DNA of 64,000 nt from Alphaproteobacteria bacterium (GTDB lineage: Bacteria > Pseudomonadota > Alphaproteobacteria > UBA6615). How positions within the stretch are numbered: position 1 is the first letter of the stretch; the number at the start of each line of letters is the position of its first letter. Under the pieces are notes generated by a model. That model was not told the DNA's origin. It saw only the letters and a program-made list of their open reading frames with translations, and did no database searches. Shown piece by piece: positions 9,215 to 18,253 of this stretch. The stretch is taken from contig JBDXCV010000011.1 of the NCBI GenBank assembly GCA_039980135.1, forward strand, positions 176,902 to 240,901, in the 5' to 3' direction. A program made the translations under genes and the position numbers.

Positions 9215-9745
9215 TTTTTCCCCCTTATGAGTTAATTCAGACTTACAAGCCTTCGGACCACAACATTTCGTGGGCGCCGAGGAGTATCACACAACATGTT
9301 CGAAATCTGTCAAGGAGGCGAATACAGTACAAGTGTACAAAATTAAGTATATATAATAAAAAATGCTAAGGAAACTTTCTTATATACTGTATAATATTTT
9401 GTAATTTGCGTATATATTCCATAATTGTGCCAGAAATTTGGAATATATTACTATGTTAAATTGATAAGTCCGTTTTATTTACATAATTTTATTACTTGCG
9501 GCGGCGCCGATGCCGTCAATCGGACGCTGCCACTGAAGTATGCAGACTATGACGGCTCGCCATATCGAACGGGCGTTGGTCCGCGTGAAACGGATTATTC
9601 TTGGCATACATCGGTCTGGCGCCCACTAAGTGATCTTGAAGTCCTCAGGCGGTTGCATTCCCCGACCTGTCAGCGGTACATCTCGACTCTATCGTTTTCC
9701 CGGCCTTCGGCGCCTGGATAACCCGGAGAATAAGAGGTATTGGCT
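9215..9745. other. Gene-free region with an AT-rich island
   Basis: About 530 bases between the small membrane protein and the flavin reductase. Bases from about 9300 to 9490 are strikingly AT-rich, with many TATA steps, in an otherwise GC-rich window. A short dyad GTACA-AG-TGTAC occupies 9327-9338. No convincing gene is seen: the longest open frame (9425-9721) has no ribosome binding site and no recognisable domain. It likely holds divergent promoters and may be a nucleoid-protein target or a scar of acquired DNA. Confidence 0.5.
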
Positions 9746-10246
9746 ATGCCGGAAGCAACCATCGACAGTCGCGAGTTTCGTAACGCATTGGGCAACTTCG
9801 CGACCGGGGTCACGATCATTACGGCCAAGGGCGAGAACGGTGATCTGGTCGGGGTTACCGCCAGCTCGTTCAATTCGGTATCGCTCGATCCGCCGCTGAT
9901 TCTATGGAGCCTCGATCGGAACTCGGCGAGCCTTCAGATACTCGAGGCGGCAAGCCACTTTTGTGTGCATATACTGAGCAAGGATCAGGGCGAGGAATGC
10001 ATGGCATTCGCGAAGACCGGCGTTGATAAATTCGCCGACCTGGAATGTGGCGAGGGTCTGGGTGGTGCGCCTCTCATCAATGGTTGCCTGGCGCGATTCG
10101 AATGCCGAAACGTGGTGCATCATGACGGCGGAGATCACGTGATCATTGTTGGCGAAGTCGAGCGTTTCGACGTTCAGGACGGCGAGCCGCTGGTTTTCTT
10201 TCGCGGCAAGCTGAGCAATCTTGCCCCCCAGGCCGGCGACGCCTGA
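9746..10246 (+). CDS. Flavin reductase domain protein
   Basis: Flavin reductase-like FMN-binding split-barrel protein, 166 aa, of the HpaC/RutF group that supplies reduced flavin to two-component monooxygenases. The features are REFRNALGNFATGVTIIT at the N-terminus, GVTASSFNSVSLDPPLILWSLDRNSAS in the middle, and FCVHILSKDQ. ATG 9746 is preferred to the TTG at 9740 because AGAGG lies eight bases before the ATG but only two before the TTG. No partner oxygenase is adjacent, so the electron acceptor protein is unknown. Confidence 0.9.
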   Translation: MPEATIDSREFRNALGNFATGVTIITAKGENGDLVGVTASSFNSVSLDPPLILWSLDRNSASLQILEAASHFCVHILSKDQGEECMAFAKTGVDKFADLECGEGLGGAPLINGCLARFECRNVVHHDGGDHVIIVGEVERFDVQDGEPLVFFRGKLSNLAPQAGDA

Positions 10247-10371
10247 AGCGCGGCTTTCCGTCGCTTGCCGGGAGTCCCCCTGTTCCAGTTACCCGGCTAT
10301 AATCAAAGGGCACATCCGTACAATCGGATACCCGAACAGAGGCGTTCGCGCCCACGGAGGAGAAATCGGTT

Positions 10372-11871
10372 ATGAAAACCTTGGACCACTGGATTAACGG
10401 CGCGGCCTCTGCCGGCACATCCGATCGTATGGGACCCGTGTTCAATCCGGCGACGGGCGAGCAGGTGGCGCAGGTTCATCTGGCGAGCGGCGCGGATGTG
10501 GATTCGGCCGTCGCCGCGGCAAAGGCCGCATTGCCCGAATGGTCGGCGACGCCGCCTCTGCGGCGCGCCCGGGTCATGTTTCGCTTCAACGAGCTGATCC
10601 TGCAGCACACCGATGAACTGGCCGAGCTGATTACCCTCGAACACGGCAAGACGATCGAGGACGCCAAGGGTGACATCCTGCGCGGTCGCGAGGTCGTCGA
10701 GTACGCCTGCGGCATCCCGCACCTGCTGCGCGGAGACTTCACCGAAGATGTCGGATCCGGCGTGGACGCGTATTCCATGCGCCAAGCAGTCGGTGTGTGT
10801 GTGGGCATTACCCCGTTCAATTTTCCGGCCATGATCCCGCTTTGGATGTTCCCGCTGTCGATCGCCTGCGGAAATACCTTCATCCTCAAGCCGTCGGAAC
10901 GTGACCCGTCATGTCCGTTCCGGCTGGTCGAGCTCGCCCATGAAGCCGGTGTGCCCGAAGGGGTGATCAACATGGTCAACGGCGACAAGGAGGCCGTCGA
11001 TGCGCTCCTGACCCATGCCGATGTCGATGCCGTTTCCTTTGTCGGCTCGACCCCGGTGGCCTCCTACATCTACGCGACGGCTGCCGAGCACGGGAAACGC
11101 GTACAGGCCCTTGGCGGCGCGAAAAACCATATGGTCGTGATGCCCGATGCGGATCTGGATCAGGCCAGCGACGCATTGATCGGCGCGGGATACGGCTCCG
11201 CCGGCCAACGGTGCATGGCCGTCTCGGTCGCTGTCGCGGTCGGGGACGATACGGCTGATGCGCTGGTTGAGAAACTGGTGCCGAAGATTGAAGAGCTCAA
11301 GATCGGCCCCGGATCGGCCTCGGATATTGAGATGGGCCCGGTCGTGACCAAACAGGCCCATGATCGGATCCTGAGCCTGATCGATCAGGGTGTTGCCGAT
11401 GGCGCGACCCTCGCGGTGGACGGCCGCGGTCTCAAGCTTCAGGGTTACGAGAATGGCTACTTCATGGGCGGTACGCTGTTCGACCATGTGACCGAGGACA
11501 TGAGCATCTACACCGAAGAAGTGTTCGGGCCGGTCCTCGCGCTCGTCCGGGCGAAAGACTATGAGTCTGCGCTCGACATGGTGAACCGCAATGAGTACGG
11601 CAACGGCACCGCGATCTTCACCAAGGACGGGGACGCCGCGCGCGACTTCGCCGAACGGGTGCTGATCGGCATGGTCGGCGTGAATGTGCCGATCCCGGTG
11701 CCGGTCGCCTATCACAGCTTCGGTGGCTGGAAACGGTCCCTGTTTGGCGATACCCACATGCATGGCATGGAGGGGGTCCGGTTTTACACGCGGCTGAAGG
11801 CTGTCACATCCCGCTGGCCCAAATCCGGTGTGCGTGAAGGTCACAGCCTAACGATGCCGACAATGCAGTGA
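10372..11871 (+). CDS. mmsA: CoA-acylating methylmalonate-semialdehyde dehydrogenase
   Basis: Aldehyde dehydrogenase family enzyme of 499 aa converting (methyl)malonate semialdehyde, NAD and CoA to propionyl-/acetyl-CoA in valine, beta-alanine and inositol breakdown. The N-terminal HWINGAASAG, ITPFNFPAMIPLWMFPLSIACGN, the FVGSTPVASYIY cofactor region, catalytic Cys in GQRCMAVS and the MmsA-type end PVAYHSFGGWKRSLFGDTHMHG are diagnostic. In MmsA the usual general-base Glu of ALDHs is absent (QALGGAKNHMVV here), as expected for CoA-dependent members. GGAGGAGA precedes the ATG. Its stop overlaps the start of the next gene. Confidence 0.95.
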   Translation: MKTLDHWINGAASAGTSDRMGPVFNPATGEQVAQVHLASGADVDSAVAAAKAALPEWSATPPLRRARVMFRFNELILQHTDELAELITLEHGKTIEDAKGDILRGREVVEYACGIPHLLRGDFTEDVGSGVDAYSMRQAVGVCVGITPFNFPAMIPLWMFPLSIACGNTFILKPSERDPSCPFRLVELAHEAGVPEGVINMVNGDKEAVDALLTHADVDAVSFVGSTPVASYIYATAAEHGKRVQALGGAKNHMVVMPDADLDQASDALIGAGYGSAGQRCMAVSVAVAVGDDTADALVEKLVPKIEELKIGPGSASDIEMGPVVTKQAHDRILSLIDQGVADGATLAVDGRGLKLQGYENGYFMGGTLFDHVTEDMSIYTEEVFGPVLALVRAKDYESALDMVNRNEYGNGTAIFTKDGDAARDFAERVLIGMVGVNVPIPVPVAYHSFGGWKRSLFGDTHMHGMEGVRFYTRLKAVTSRWPKSGVREGHSLTMPTMQ

Positions 11872-12653
11872 CCGAAAGCGACGACACGCCGAAAATCCGC
11901 CTGGCCGGGGTGACACGCAGTTTCGACGGGCTGCGGGCCCTCGATGCGGTGGACCTCCGGCTGGCGCCGCGGCAATCGCTTGTGTTGATTGGCGGATCGG
12001 GCAGCGGGAAATCGCTGCTGCTCAAATGCATTCTCGGATTGATCGTTCCCGATACGGGTTCGATCGAAGTCGATGGTGTCGAGACCGTCGGCATGCCGGA
12101 AAGCCAGCGTATGGAATGGATGCGTCGCTTCGGCGTGTTGTTTCAGCGTCAGGGTCTGTTCGACAGTTTGACCGTCTGGGAAAACGTGTCCTTCCGCCTG
12201 CTGCAGGAACCGGGCACGTCACGAGGTGACGCACGGGATATCGCGATCGAGAAGTTGAGGCAGGTGGGACTGTCGCCAGACACGGCGGATATTTCGCCGT
12301 CCGAACTCTCGGGCGGCATGCAGAAACGCACCGGTCTGGCGCGCGCCATTGCGACAGATCCGGAAATTCTGTTTCTCGACGAGCCGACCGCGGGCCTCGA
12401 TCCGATCATGAGCAATATCATCAGTGACCTGATCAATGACCGTGTCGACGATCTGGGGGCGACGGCGATATCGATCGTCAGCGATCTTGCCGTTGTGCGT
12501 AGGATCGCCGACCATGTTGCGATGCTGCATGAAGGTCGTGTTGTGTGGCGTGGGCCCGTCGCCGAACTCGATGAGACGGACAACGCCTATGTGCGCCAGT
12601 TCGTGAGCCAGTCCATCGAAGGGCCGATCCGGATGCCGGCGCTCGCAGGCTAG
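11868..12653 (+). CDS. MlaF-like ABC transporter ATPase lacking the switch histidine
   Basis: ABC-type ATPase, 261 aa, of the Mla/Ttg2A (phospholipid or toluene-tolerance transport) branch. Walker A GGSGSGKS, Q-loop FQRQGLFDSLTVWENV, signature LSGGMQKRTGLARA and Walker B ILFLDEPTAGLDP are intact. The switch-loop His, normally in a THD/SHD motif, is replaced: the aligned segment reads AISIVSDLAVV, with Ser205 (codon at 12480). The GTG start overlaps the mmsA stop as GTGA, so translation is probably coupled; no good Shine-Dalgarno is seen. No MlaE permease or MlaD protein lies nearby. Confidence 0.85.
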   Translation: MTESDDTPKIRLAGVTRSFDGLRALDAVDLRLAPRQSLVLIGGSGSGKSLLLKCILGLIVPDTGSIEVDGVETVGMPESQRMEWMRRFGVLFQRQGLFDSLTVWENVSFRLLQEPGTSRGDARDIAIEKLRQVGLSPDTADISPSELSGGMQKRTGLARAIATDPEILFLDEPTAGLDPIMSNIISDLINDRVDDLGATAISIVSDLAVVRRIADHVAMLHEGRVVWRGPVAELDETDNAYVRQFVSQSIEGPIRMPALAG

Positions 12654-12659
12654 GGTCGG

Positions 12660-13568
12660 TCAGGCGGAGGTTGCGCCGTCCAGGATTTCCCAGATTTCCG
12701 CCCGGCACGGGATGGCCCCGCGGCCGCCGGGTTTCGAGCATTTGAGACCGGTGGCGGTGTTGGCAAATTGCGCCGCCAAAGCCATATCCTTTTCCTCGCC
12801 GATGGCCAGCGCAAACGCGCCGAGAAATACATCCCGGGCGCCCAGCTTGTCGATCACGGGGAGGTCCAGCGCGGCGATGCTGTGCATTTTGCCTTCTTCG
12901 TCCAGCCAGCTGAAACCGTCCCATCCGGCAGTGACACTGACCCGCGCTTCCGTTGTTGCGGCGACCGCTTCGAGGCTGGCTTGCATGTCCGCCACGGCCG
13001 AATATTGCAGCAACCCGGCGCGCGAAAAGACCACGTGGCTCGCCATTTCGATCATTTCACGGGGAACGGCATTGCGACCGGCTTCGCCGTCTAGGATTGC
13101 AGGAATTCGGTGGTCATATGCGCTCTGGAGCGCGGACATGGCAGCTTCGGGCCAGCACGGGTCAACCAGAATGGCACTCGTATCCTCGATCCGACCGAAT
13201 GGCAGCCAACTCGCGTCCGTATCCAGGTCTCGCCCGGCGAAAATGGTTTCATGGCGTTCGCCGTCCCCATTGATGAGGATCGACGAGACCGGCGACTGGC
13301 CACCCGGAACGAGACGCACCTGCTCGGTCTGCACCCCGTGTCGCTTGAGGCCGTCGAGTACCTGCAGGCCCGTTTCATCGTCGCCAAGCCGGCCCCAGAA
13401 GGTGGAGAAACCGCCCAGACGAACAACGGTGACGCTCGCGGTTGCCGCCGTGCCGCCGCCGTACTGATTGAAGTCGTGTGCGAATGCGAGGTCCCCGCCG
13501 GCCAGTTCGAAATCACCTTCGAACACGTGGTCGAGAAATGCGATTCCAACACAGATGACTTCAGCCAT
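12660..13568 (-). CDS. PfkB/ribokinase-family sugar kinase with altered GAGD motif
   Basis: PfkB-fold kinase, 302 aa. The N-terminal half has the substrate lid glycine motif NQYGGGTAATASVTVVRLGG and GRLGDDETG. The C-terminal motif, usually DTxGAGDxFxGAF, reads DKLGARDVFLGAF: the base Asp246 is kept but a Gly of the anion hole is Arg245 and Thr is Lys. The closest relatives by eye are YihV (sulfofructose kinase)-type and fructokinase-like proteins. It starts nine bases after the soeC stop, so it is the last gene of the sulfur operon. Substrate and activity are uncertain, given the substitution. Confidence 0.85.
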   Translation of the reverse strand: MAEVICVGIAFLDHVFEGDFELAGGDLAFAHDFNQYGGGTAATASVTVVRLGGFSTFWGRLGDDETGLQVLDGLKRHGVQTEQVRLVPGGQSPVSSILINGDGERHETIFAGRDLDTDASWLPFGRIEDTSAILVDPCWPEAAMSALQSAYDHRIPAILDGEAGRNAVPREMIEMASHVVFSRAGLLQYSAVADMQASLEAVAATTEARVSVTAGWDGFSWLDEEGKMHSIAALDLPVIDKLGARDVFLGAFALAIGEEKDMALAAQFANTATGLKCSKPGGRGAIPCRAEIWEILDGATSA

Positions 13569-13577
13569 GACCTCTCT

Positions 13578-14525
13578 CTAGACCTCTGAAGCGCCGTAGT
13601 AGAGGGAGGCCGCATGCTGCGCTTCGGCGAAAAACAGCCAGCGCTCGATCAGAATGCCAATGGTCGCGCATATCAACGCGACGAACGATGCTGCCGTGGC
13701 ATACGGGGCCGCCAGGAGGCCAGCGATGACCAGGGCGAGGGAGGTTGTCACGCCGCCGACAAGAAGCGCGATCCTGCGCAGTCGTGCGGCGTGTTTGCGG
13801 GCGATTGTGTAGCCCATCTCTCGCATGACGTAGTTCTCGCTGCTGTGCGGCGATTCCAGCAGCCGGACTTTGCCGATCGCGCCGAGGCCTGTCGCCGATT
13901 CAGCGGTGGCGACAGGTTGTGCGTTGTCGATCTGGCGCCAATAGGCGATTTTCAGCATCCATGTCGCGAGCGTAATCACGGCGGCACACCAGGCAACAAG
14001 GCCGGGTGTGGGCCAGAATACCGACGCGATCGCGATCACGAGGACGGCGCCCGAGGACATGGCGAAGGCGATATAGAGAGGCACGACCAGCGGTGTCGAC
14101 CAGCGCGGGATGGCGCGAAGGCTGGCATAGATCATGCCCGTGCAGCCCACGGTAGCGAGACAGAGCAGTGCGGCAATCAGGCCGGCCCAGATCCAGATGG
14201 CGTCATATGCGCCAAAGAACAAGGATCCCACGGCGAAGATCAGTATCGGTACATAGGTCATGAGCGCGGCCACACCTTCGCGCGACAGCCATGACGATCG
14301 CCATTGGCTCAACGCCCGCCAGGCGCGCTCGGGATGTCCCAGGTGAAAGGTCGATGAAAGGAGGCCCGCGGTGATCAGGGCCAGAGACACGATGATCACC
14401 GACGCACCGAGCGCCGCGGTCAGGGGAACGAAACCGACCAGTGCGAGCACGACAAGCCAGACGATGGCGCCATAACCGGCACCGGATGCGCTTGTGAAGA
14501 AAATGACGGAATAGGCGGGGTTCAT
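13578..14525 (-). CDS. soeC: Sulfite dehydrogenase membrane anchor subunit (DmsC/NrfD type)
   Basis: Integral membrane quinone-interacting subunit, 315 aa, DmsC family, with about eight hydrophobic helices. STFHLGHPERAWRALSQWRSSWLSREG is the conserved DmsC-type loop between early helices. The order A-B-C with a molybdopterin subunit and a four-cluster ferredoxin subunit matches SoeABC, which oxidises sulfite to sulfate on the cytoplasmic face and passes electrons to the quinone pool. It starts 20 bases after the soeB stop. A DMSO or polysulfide reductase anchor would look similar; the cluster context favours Soe. Confidence 0.85.
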   Translation of the reverse strand: MNPAYSVIFFTSASGAGYGAIVWLVVLALVGFVPLTAALGASVIIVSLALITAGLLSSTFHLGHPERAWRALSQWRSSWLSREGVAALMTYVPILIFAVGSLFFGAYDAIWIWAGLIAALLCLATVGCTGMIYASLRAIPRWSTPLVVPLYIAFAMSSGAVLVIAIASVFWPTPGLVAWCAAVITLATWMLKIAYWRQIDNAQPVATAESATGLGAIGKVRLLESPHSSENYVMREMGYTIARKHAARLRRIALLVGGVTTSLALVIAGLLAAPYATAASFVALICATIGILIERWLFFAEAQHAASLYYGASEV

Positions 14526-14545
14526 GGAATTCGTGGTCGCTCAGG

Positions 14546-15295
14546 TTAGCGGGAAAGCATGCGGTCGACCCAATTCAGGAAATCGCTACCCGTGTCGTTT
14601 GATGCCGGGAGGGATTCGGGCGCCGGCGCGGGCGTCGCGAGATCATGGCGCGTCGATTCACGCGGCGGGAGATACTTGTTCACGGGCTGCATGCCCATTT
14701 CGGGCATCAGGTCATAGCCGCCACGGTCTGCGACGATTTGGCTGACATCGGAGTTCGGGTCGCCGAGGTCGCCGAAATGGCGCGCGGAGGCCGGGCAGGT
14801 CGAGACACATGCCGGCAACCGGTCTTCCGGCGGCAGGTTCTGATTCTCGATCCGGTCGATGCACAGGGTGCATTTCTTCATCACCCCGTCGGCATAATCA
14901 TACTCGCGTGCGCCGTAGGGGCAGGCCCATGAACAGAGCTTGCAACCGATGCAGGTGTCCGCGTTGACCAGGACGATACCGTCGCTTTCGCGCTTGTACG
15001 ATGCACCGGTGGGACACACGGTGACGCAAGCCGGTTCATCGCAATGCAGGCAACTGCGCGGGAAATGGACCGTTCGACCGCTGGCCCCGTCGCCGGCCTC
15101 GAAGCTGTGGACCCGGTTGAACCAGACGCCGTGCGGGTCTGCGCCATAGGGGTCTTCATCGGTCAGGGGGGCGGAATGACCGCCCGTGTTCCATTCCTTG
15201 CAGTTCACGGCGCAGGCGTGGCACCCGACGCAAATGTCGAGATCAATGACCAGGCCGAGTTTGCGACCCTGTGAGGCGTCGGGAAGGCTCGTCAT
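14546..15295 (-). CDS. soeB: Sulfite dehydrogenase iron-sulfur subunit
   Basis: Four-cluster ferredoxin-like electron transfer subunit, 249 aa. Cysteine groups CVGCHACAVNC, CLHCDEPACVTVCP, CIGCKLCSWACPYG and CTLC...CVSTCP supply ligands for four [4Fe-4S] centres, the DmsB/SoeB arrangement. No signal peptide is present, so the complex is cytoplasmic. Its ATG overlaps the soeA stop (ATGA), pointing to translational coupling and fixed stoichiometry. The C-terminal 45 residues are proline- and acid-rich and extend beyond the ferredoxin fold. Confidence 0.9.
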   Translation of the reverse strand: MTSLPDASQGRKLGLVIDLDICVGCHACAVNCKEWNTGGHSAPLTDEDPYGADPHGVWFNRVHSFEAGDGASGRTVHFPRSCLHCDEPACVTVCPTGASYKRESDGIVLVNADTCIGCKLCSWACPYGAREYDYADGVMKKCTLCIDRIENQNLPPEDRLPACVSTCPASARHFGDLGDPNSDVSQIVADRGGYDLMPEMGMQPVNKYLPPRESTRHDLATPAPAPESLPASNDTGSDFLNWVDRMLSR

Positions 15296-18243
15296 GTGTC
15301 TGCGCCACCGCGATTGCGCCGCCAGTTCGATGCGGGCAGAAAACGCGCGCCAAACCGCAGTCTCTTCGCGGCCTCACCGACACCTGGCGCACGTGGCAAC
15401 ACATTGTCCGTTGGGGAATCTGCGGTGGTCCCGTCGTCCTTGATAATCCGCACCCGCAGGTCGAACCACGCCGCCTGACCCGTGATCGGGTCTGTGTTCG
15501 CAAAGCGGTAGCCGTCCTTGGGTGGCAACAGGTCGGTAATGAGATGGTTCAGCAGGAAGCCCTTGTTCGATTCCGGTGCGTCCGGAGACAGGTTCCATGT
15601 GCCGCGCTTCTTGCCGATCGCGTTCCACGTCCACACAGTGTTGCCATTGCAGCCCTCCATGAGCGCGATCGTGGCCTTGATGCTGCCGTAGGGGCTTTCG
15701 ACCCGAACGGCGTCGCCATCGGCGAGCCCCTGTTCCTCGGCCGTATCGCGATTCATATGGAGCTTGTTCCAGCCGTGAATCTGGCGGAGCCAGGCGTTCT
15801 GCGATCCCCAGGAGTGATACATCGCCATCGGGCGCTGGGTGAGCGCATGGATGGGGTACGCGTCGAGATCGGTATGCGATTCCTCGAATGGTGCGTACCA
15901 GATGGGAAGAGGATCGAATGTCTCTGCGATGCGATCGCGGTAGCGGACCGGCGGGAGCACATTTCCAAATCCCTGGCCGGCGAGTTTGAAGCGCTGCAAT
16001 GGTTCGCTGTAGAGTTGCAGGACGATCGGGTCGGCGGATGCGATCCAGCCCATTCTCGCGGCCTTGTCGAGATAGGCGCGATTGGAGTGCTTGTAATACC
16101 GCTCGTCCGGCGCAAACTCCTCGCTCCAGAAACAGCCATTCTCGATGTAGCGGTTTAGTTGGTTATCGTTGGGTGCCCCACTACCGTGGGATGAGCCGTC
16201 CTCGCCGCGCCAGCCGGCCAAAGGCCCGATGCCCGGTGCGCGCTCGTGATGGACGAGATAGTCGGCATAGCCACCCGGATATTTAGCGGTTCCGGTTTCT
16301 GACGTGAAGGCGGGCAGGCCGAGCCGCGCGCCCAGTTCGATCAACACATCCTGAAACGGTCGTACATCGCGATCGGGCGCCATAACGGGCTGGCGGATCG
16401 CGTCGGCGGGACCATCGGCGCTGCAGATCGGCCGATCCAGCAGGCTGACGCAGTCCCAGCGTTCCAGATAGGTGGTGTCCGGCAGGATCAGGTCCGCATA
16501 GGCGATCATTTCCGACTGAAAGGCATCGGAATAGATGATCTTCGGGATTTTATACTCACCGGTTTCCGGATCGGTGTCGGTGAGCATCTCGATGGTTTCG
16601 GTGGTGTTCATCGACGAGTTCCAGCTCATGTTCGCCATGAACATGAACAGAACGTCGATCGGATAGGGGTCACCCGCCCAGGCATTGCGGATCACCGTGT
16701 GCATCATGCCGTGGGCCGCCAGCGGCGCATCCCACGAATAGGCCTTGTCGATTCGCAAAGCCGTGCCCTGATCGTCGATCAGCAGGTCTTCGGGGCTGGT
16801 GATGAAACCCAACGGCGGTCCGGCCATCGGCGAACCCGGCGACACCTGATGGGGCTTGCCGGCCGGCTTGGGCCCGGGCGGGGCCGGGCGCGGAAAGGGC
16901 GGTTTGTAGCGAAATCCACCGGGGCAATCGATGCTGCCCAGCAGCATCTGCAACAGGTGGATCGCCCGGCAGGTCTGGAATCCGTTCGAGTGGGCGGAAA
17001 TTCCGCGCATGGCATGCATCGAGACCGGACGACCTGTGATCTTGTCATGTTTGCGTCCGGCCCAGTCCGTCCATTCAATATCGAGCGAAATTTCCTGCTC
17101 GAAGGCGGCGTGAGCAAGTTCGGCGGCGATCCGGCGGATCCGGTCGGCATCGATGCCGGTTTGTTCCGCAACCGCGTTCGGGCTGAAGGCTTCGTCGAGA
17201 TACCGGTCGAGCACCAGCTGGAACGCAGGTACCGCCTCGCCGTCAGACCCGCCATCGCCCGGGGCGCCTTCATGGAGGGAAAAGCGTCCGCGCATGGCGG
17301 GCGATATATCGGTCCGGGCGGCATCGACGATTTGGTCGCTGTTGCGGTCGTAGGCGAGGGGTTTGCCGTCGCGTCCGCGGACGAACAGGCCGTCATCCGC
17401 GGTCCCTGGGGCGCGTCTTACGAGCCAATGCGCGTTGGTGTATCGGGCCAGAAAATCGAGATCGACGTTACCGGTACGAACCAGTTCATGAATCAGGGCC
17501 ATGACCAGCAAACCGTCCGTACCCGGCCGGATGCCGACCCACTCGTCGGCGATTGCGGAATATCCGGTGCGCACCGGATTGACCGAGACGAATTTCGCGT
17601 CGCCCTTGGTCTTGAGTTTCCCCAGTCCCATCTTGATCGGGTTGGAATCGTGATCCTCGGCGACGCCGAACATCATGAAATATTTGGTATTTTCCCAATC
17701 CGGCTCGCCAAACTCCCAGAATGATCCGCCGATTGTGTAGATGCCGGCCGCCGCCATGTTGACGGAGCAGAACCCGCCATGGGCGGCGTGGTTGGGGGTG
17801 CCGAACTGGCTGGCCCAGAATCCGGTCAGCGACTGGCTCTGGTCGCGACCGGTAAAGAACGCAAGTTTGCGCGGGTCACGGCGGCGAATTTCGGCGAGCC
17901 ATTCGGTCGCCGTGTCGAGCGCCTCATCCCAGCTTATGGCCTCGAACTCGCCCGAACCGCGAGGGCCAACCCTGCGAAGGGGCTGGGAAAGGCGGGCCGG
18001 CGAATAGTGCTGCATGATTCCGGCCGAGCCCTTGGCACAAAGAACCCCCTTGTTGACCGGGTGATCGCGGTTGCCTTCGATATAACGGATCGCACCGTCT
18101 TTCAGGTGGACCTTGATGCCGCACCGGCAGGCGCACATGTAGCAGGTAGTGGTTTTTATCTCGTCGGATACCGCAGGAGATTGATCGACCCTCTCGTATC
18201 GGTCGTCATCGAAACGGTCGTCTGGGCGTATATCGTCGGGCAT
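15292..18243 (-). CDS. soeA: Sulfite dehydrogenase molybdopterin subunit
   Basis: Molybdopterin oxidoreductase of the CISM family, 983 aa, expected to carry bis-MGD and one [4Fe-4S] cluster. Near the N-terminus, C34-x2-C37-x3-C41 with a later Cys in GVLCAKGSAGI binds the cluster. LTQRPMAMYHSWGSQNAWLRQIHGWN and NRDTAEEQGLADGDAVRVESPYG form the C-terminal MGD-binding domain. There is no twin-arginine signal, fitting the cytoplasmic SoeA of phototrophic and roseobacter sulfur oxidisers rather than a periplasmic DMSO or thiosulfate reductase. It lies ten bases after the universal stress gene. Function is from family and context, not proven. Confidence 0.88.
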   Translation of the reverse strand: MPDDIRPDDRFDDDRYERVDQSPAVSDEIKTTTCYMCACRCGIKVHLKDGAIRYIEGNRDHPVNKGVLCAKGSAGIMQHYSPARLSQPLRRVGPRGSGEFEAISWDEALDTATEWLAEIRRRDPRKLAFFTGRDQSQSLTGFWASQFGTPNHAAHGGFCSVNMAAAGIYTIGGSFWEFGEPDWENTKYFMMFGVAEDHDSNPIKMGLGKLKTKGDAKFVSVNPVRTGYSAIADEWVGIRPGTDGLLVMALIHELVRTGNVDLDFLARYTNAHWLVRRAPGTADDGLFVRGRDGKPLAYDRNSDQIVDAARTDISPAMRGRFSLHEGAPGDGGSDGEAVPAFQLVLDRYLDEAFSPNAVAEQTGIDADRIRRIAAELAHAAFEQEISLDIEWTDWAGRKHDKITGRPVSMHAMRGISAHSNGFQTCRAIHLLQMLLGSIDCPGGFRYKPPFPRPAPPGPKPAGKPHQVSPGSPMAGPPLGFITSPEDLLIDDQGTALRIDKAYSWDAPLAAHGMMHTVIRNAWAGDPYPIDVLFMFMANMSWNSSMNTTETIEMLTDTDPETGEYKIPKIIYSDAFQSEMIAYADLILPDTTYLERWDCVSLLDRPICSADGPADAIRQPVMAPDRDVRPFQDVLIELGARLGLPAFTSETGTAKYPGGYADYLVHHERAPGIGPLAGWRGEDGSSHGSGAPNDNQLNRYIENGCFWSEEFAPDERYYKHSNRAYLDKAARMGWIASADPIVLQLYSEPLQRFKLAGQGFGNVLPPVRYRDRIAETFDPLPIWYAPFEESHTDLDAYPIHALTQRPMAMYHSWGSQNAWLRQIHGWNKLHMNRDTAEEQGLADGDAVRVESPYGSIKATIALMEGCNGNTVWTWNAIGKKRGTWNLSPDAPESNKGFLLNHLITDLLPPKDGYRFANTDPITGQAAWFDLRVRIIKDDGTTADSPTDNVLPRAPGVGEAAKRLRFGARFLPASNWRRNRGGADT

Positions 18244-18253
18244 TCGCTGAAAA

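Noticed and set aside
9425..9721. A 98-codon open frame in the AT-rich gap
   Set aside because: No ribosome binding site, no domain, odd composition with the first half driven by the AT-rich island; best seen as noncoding.
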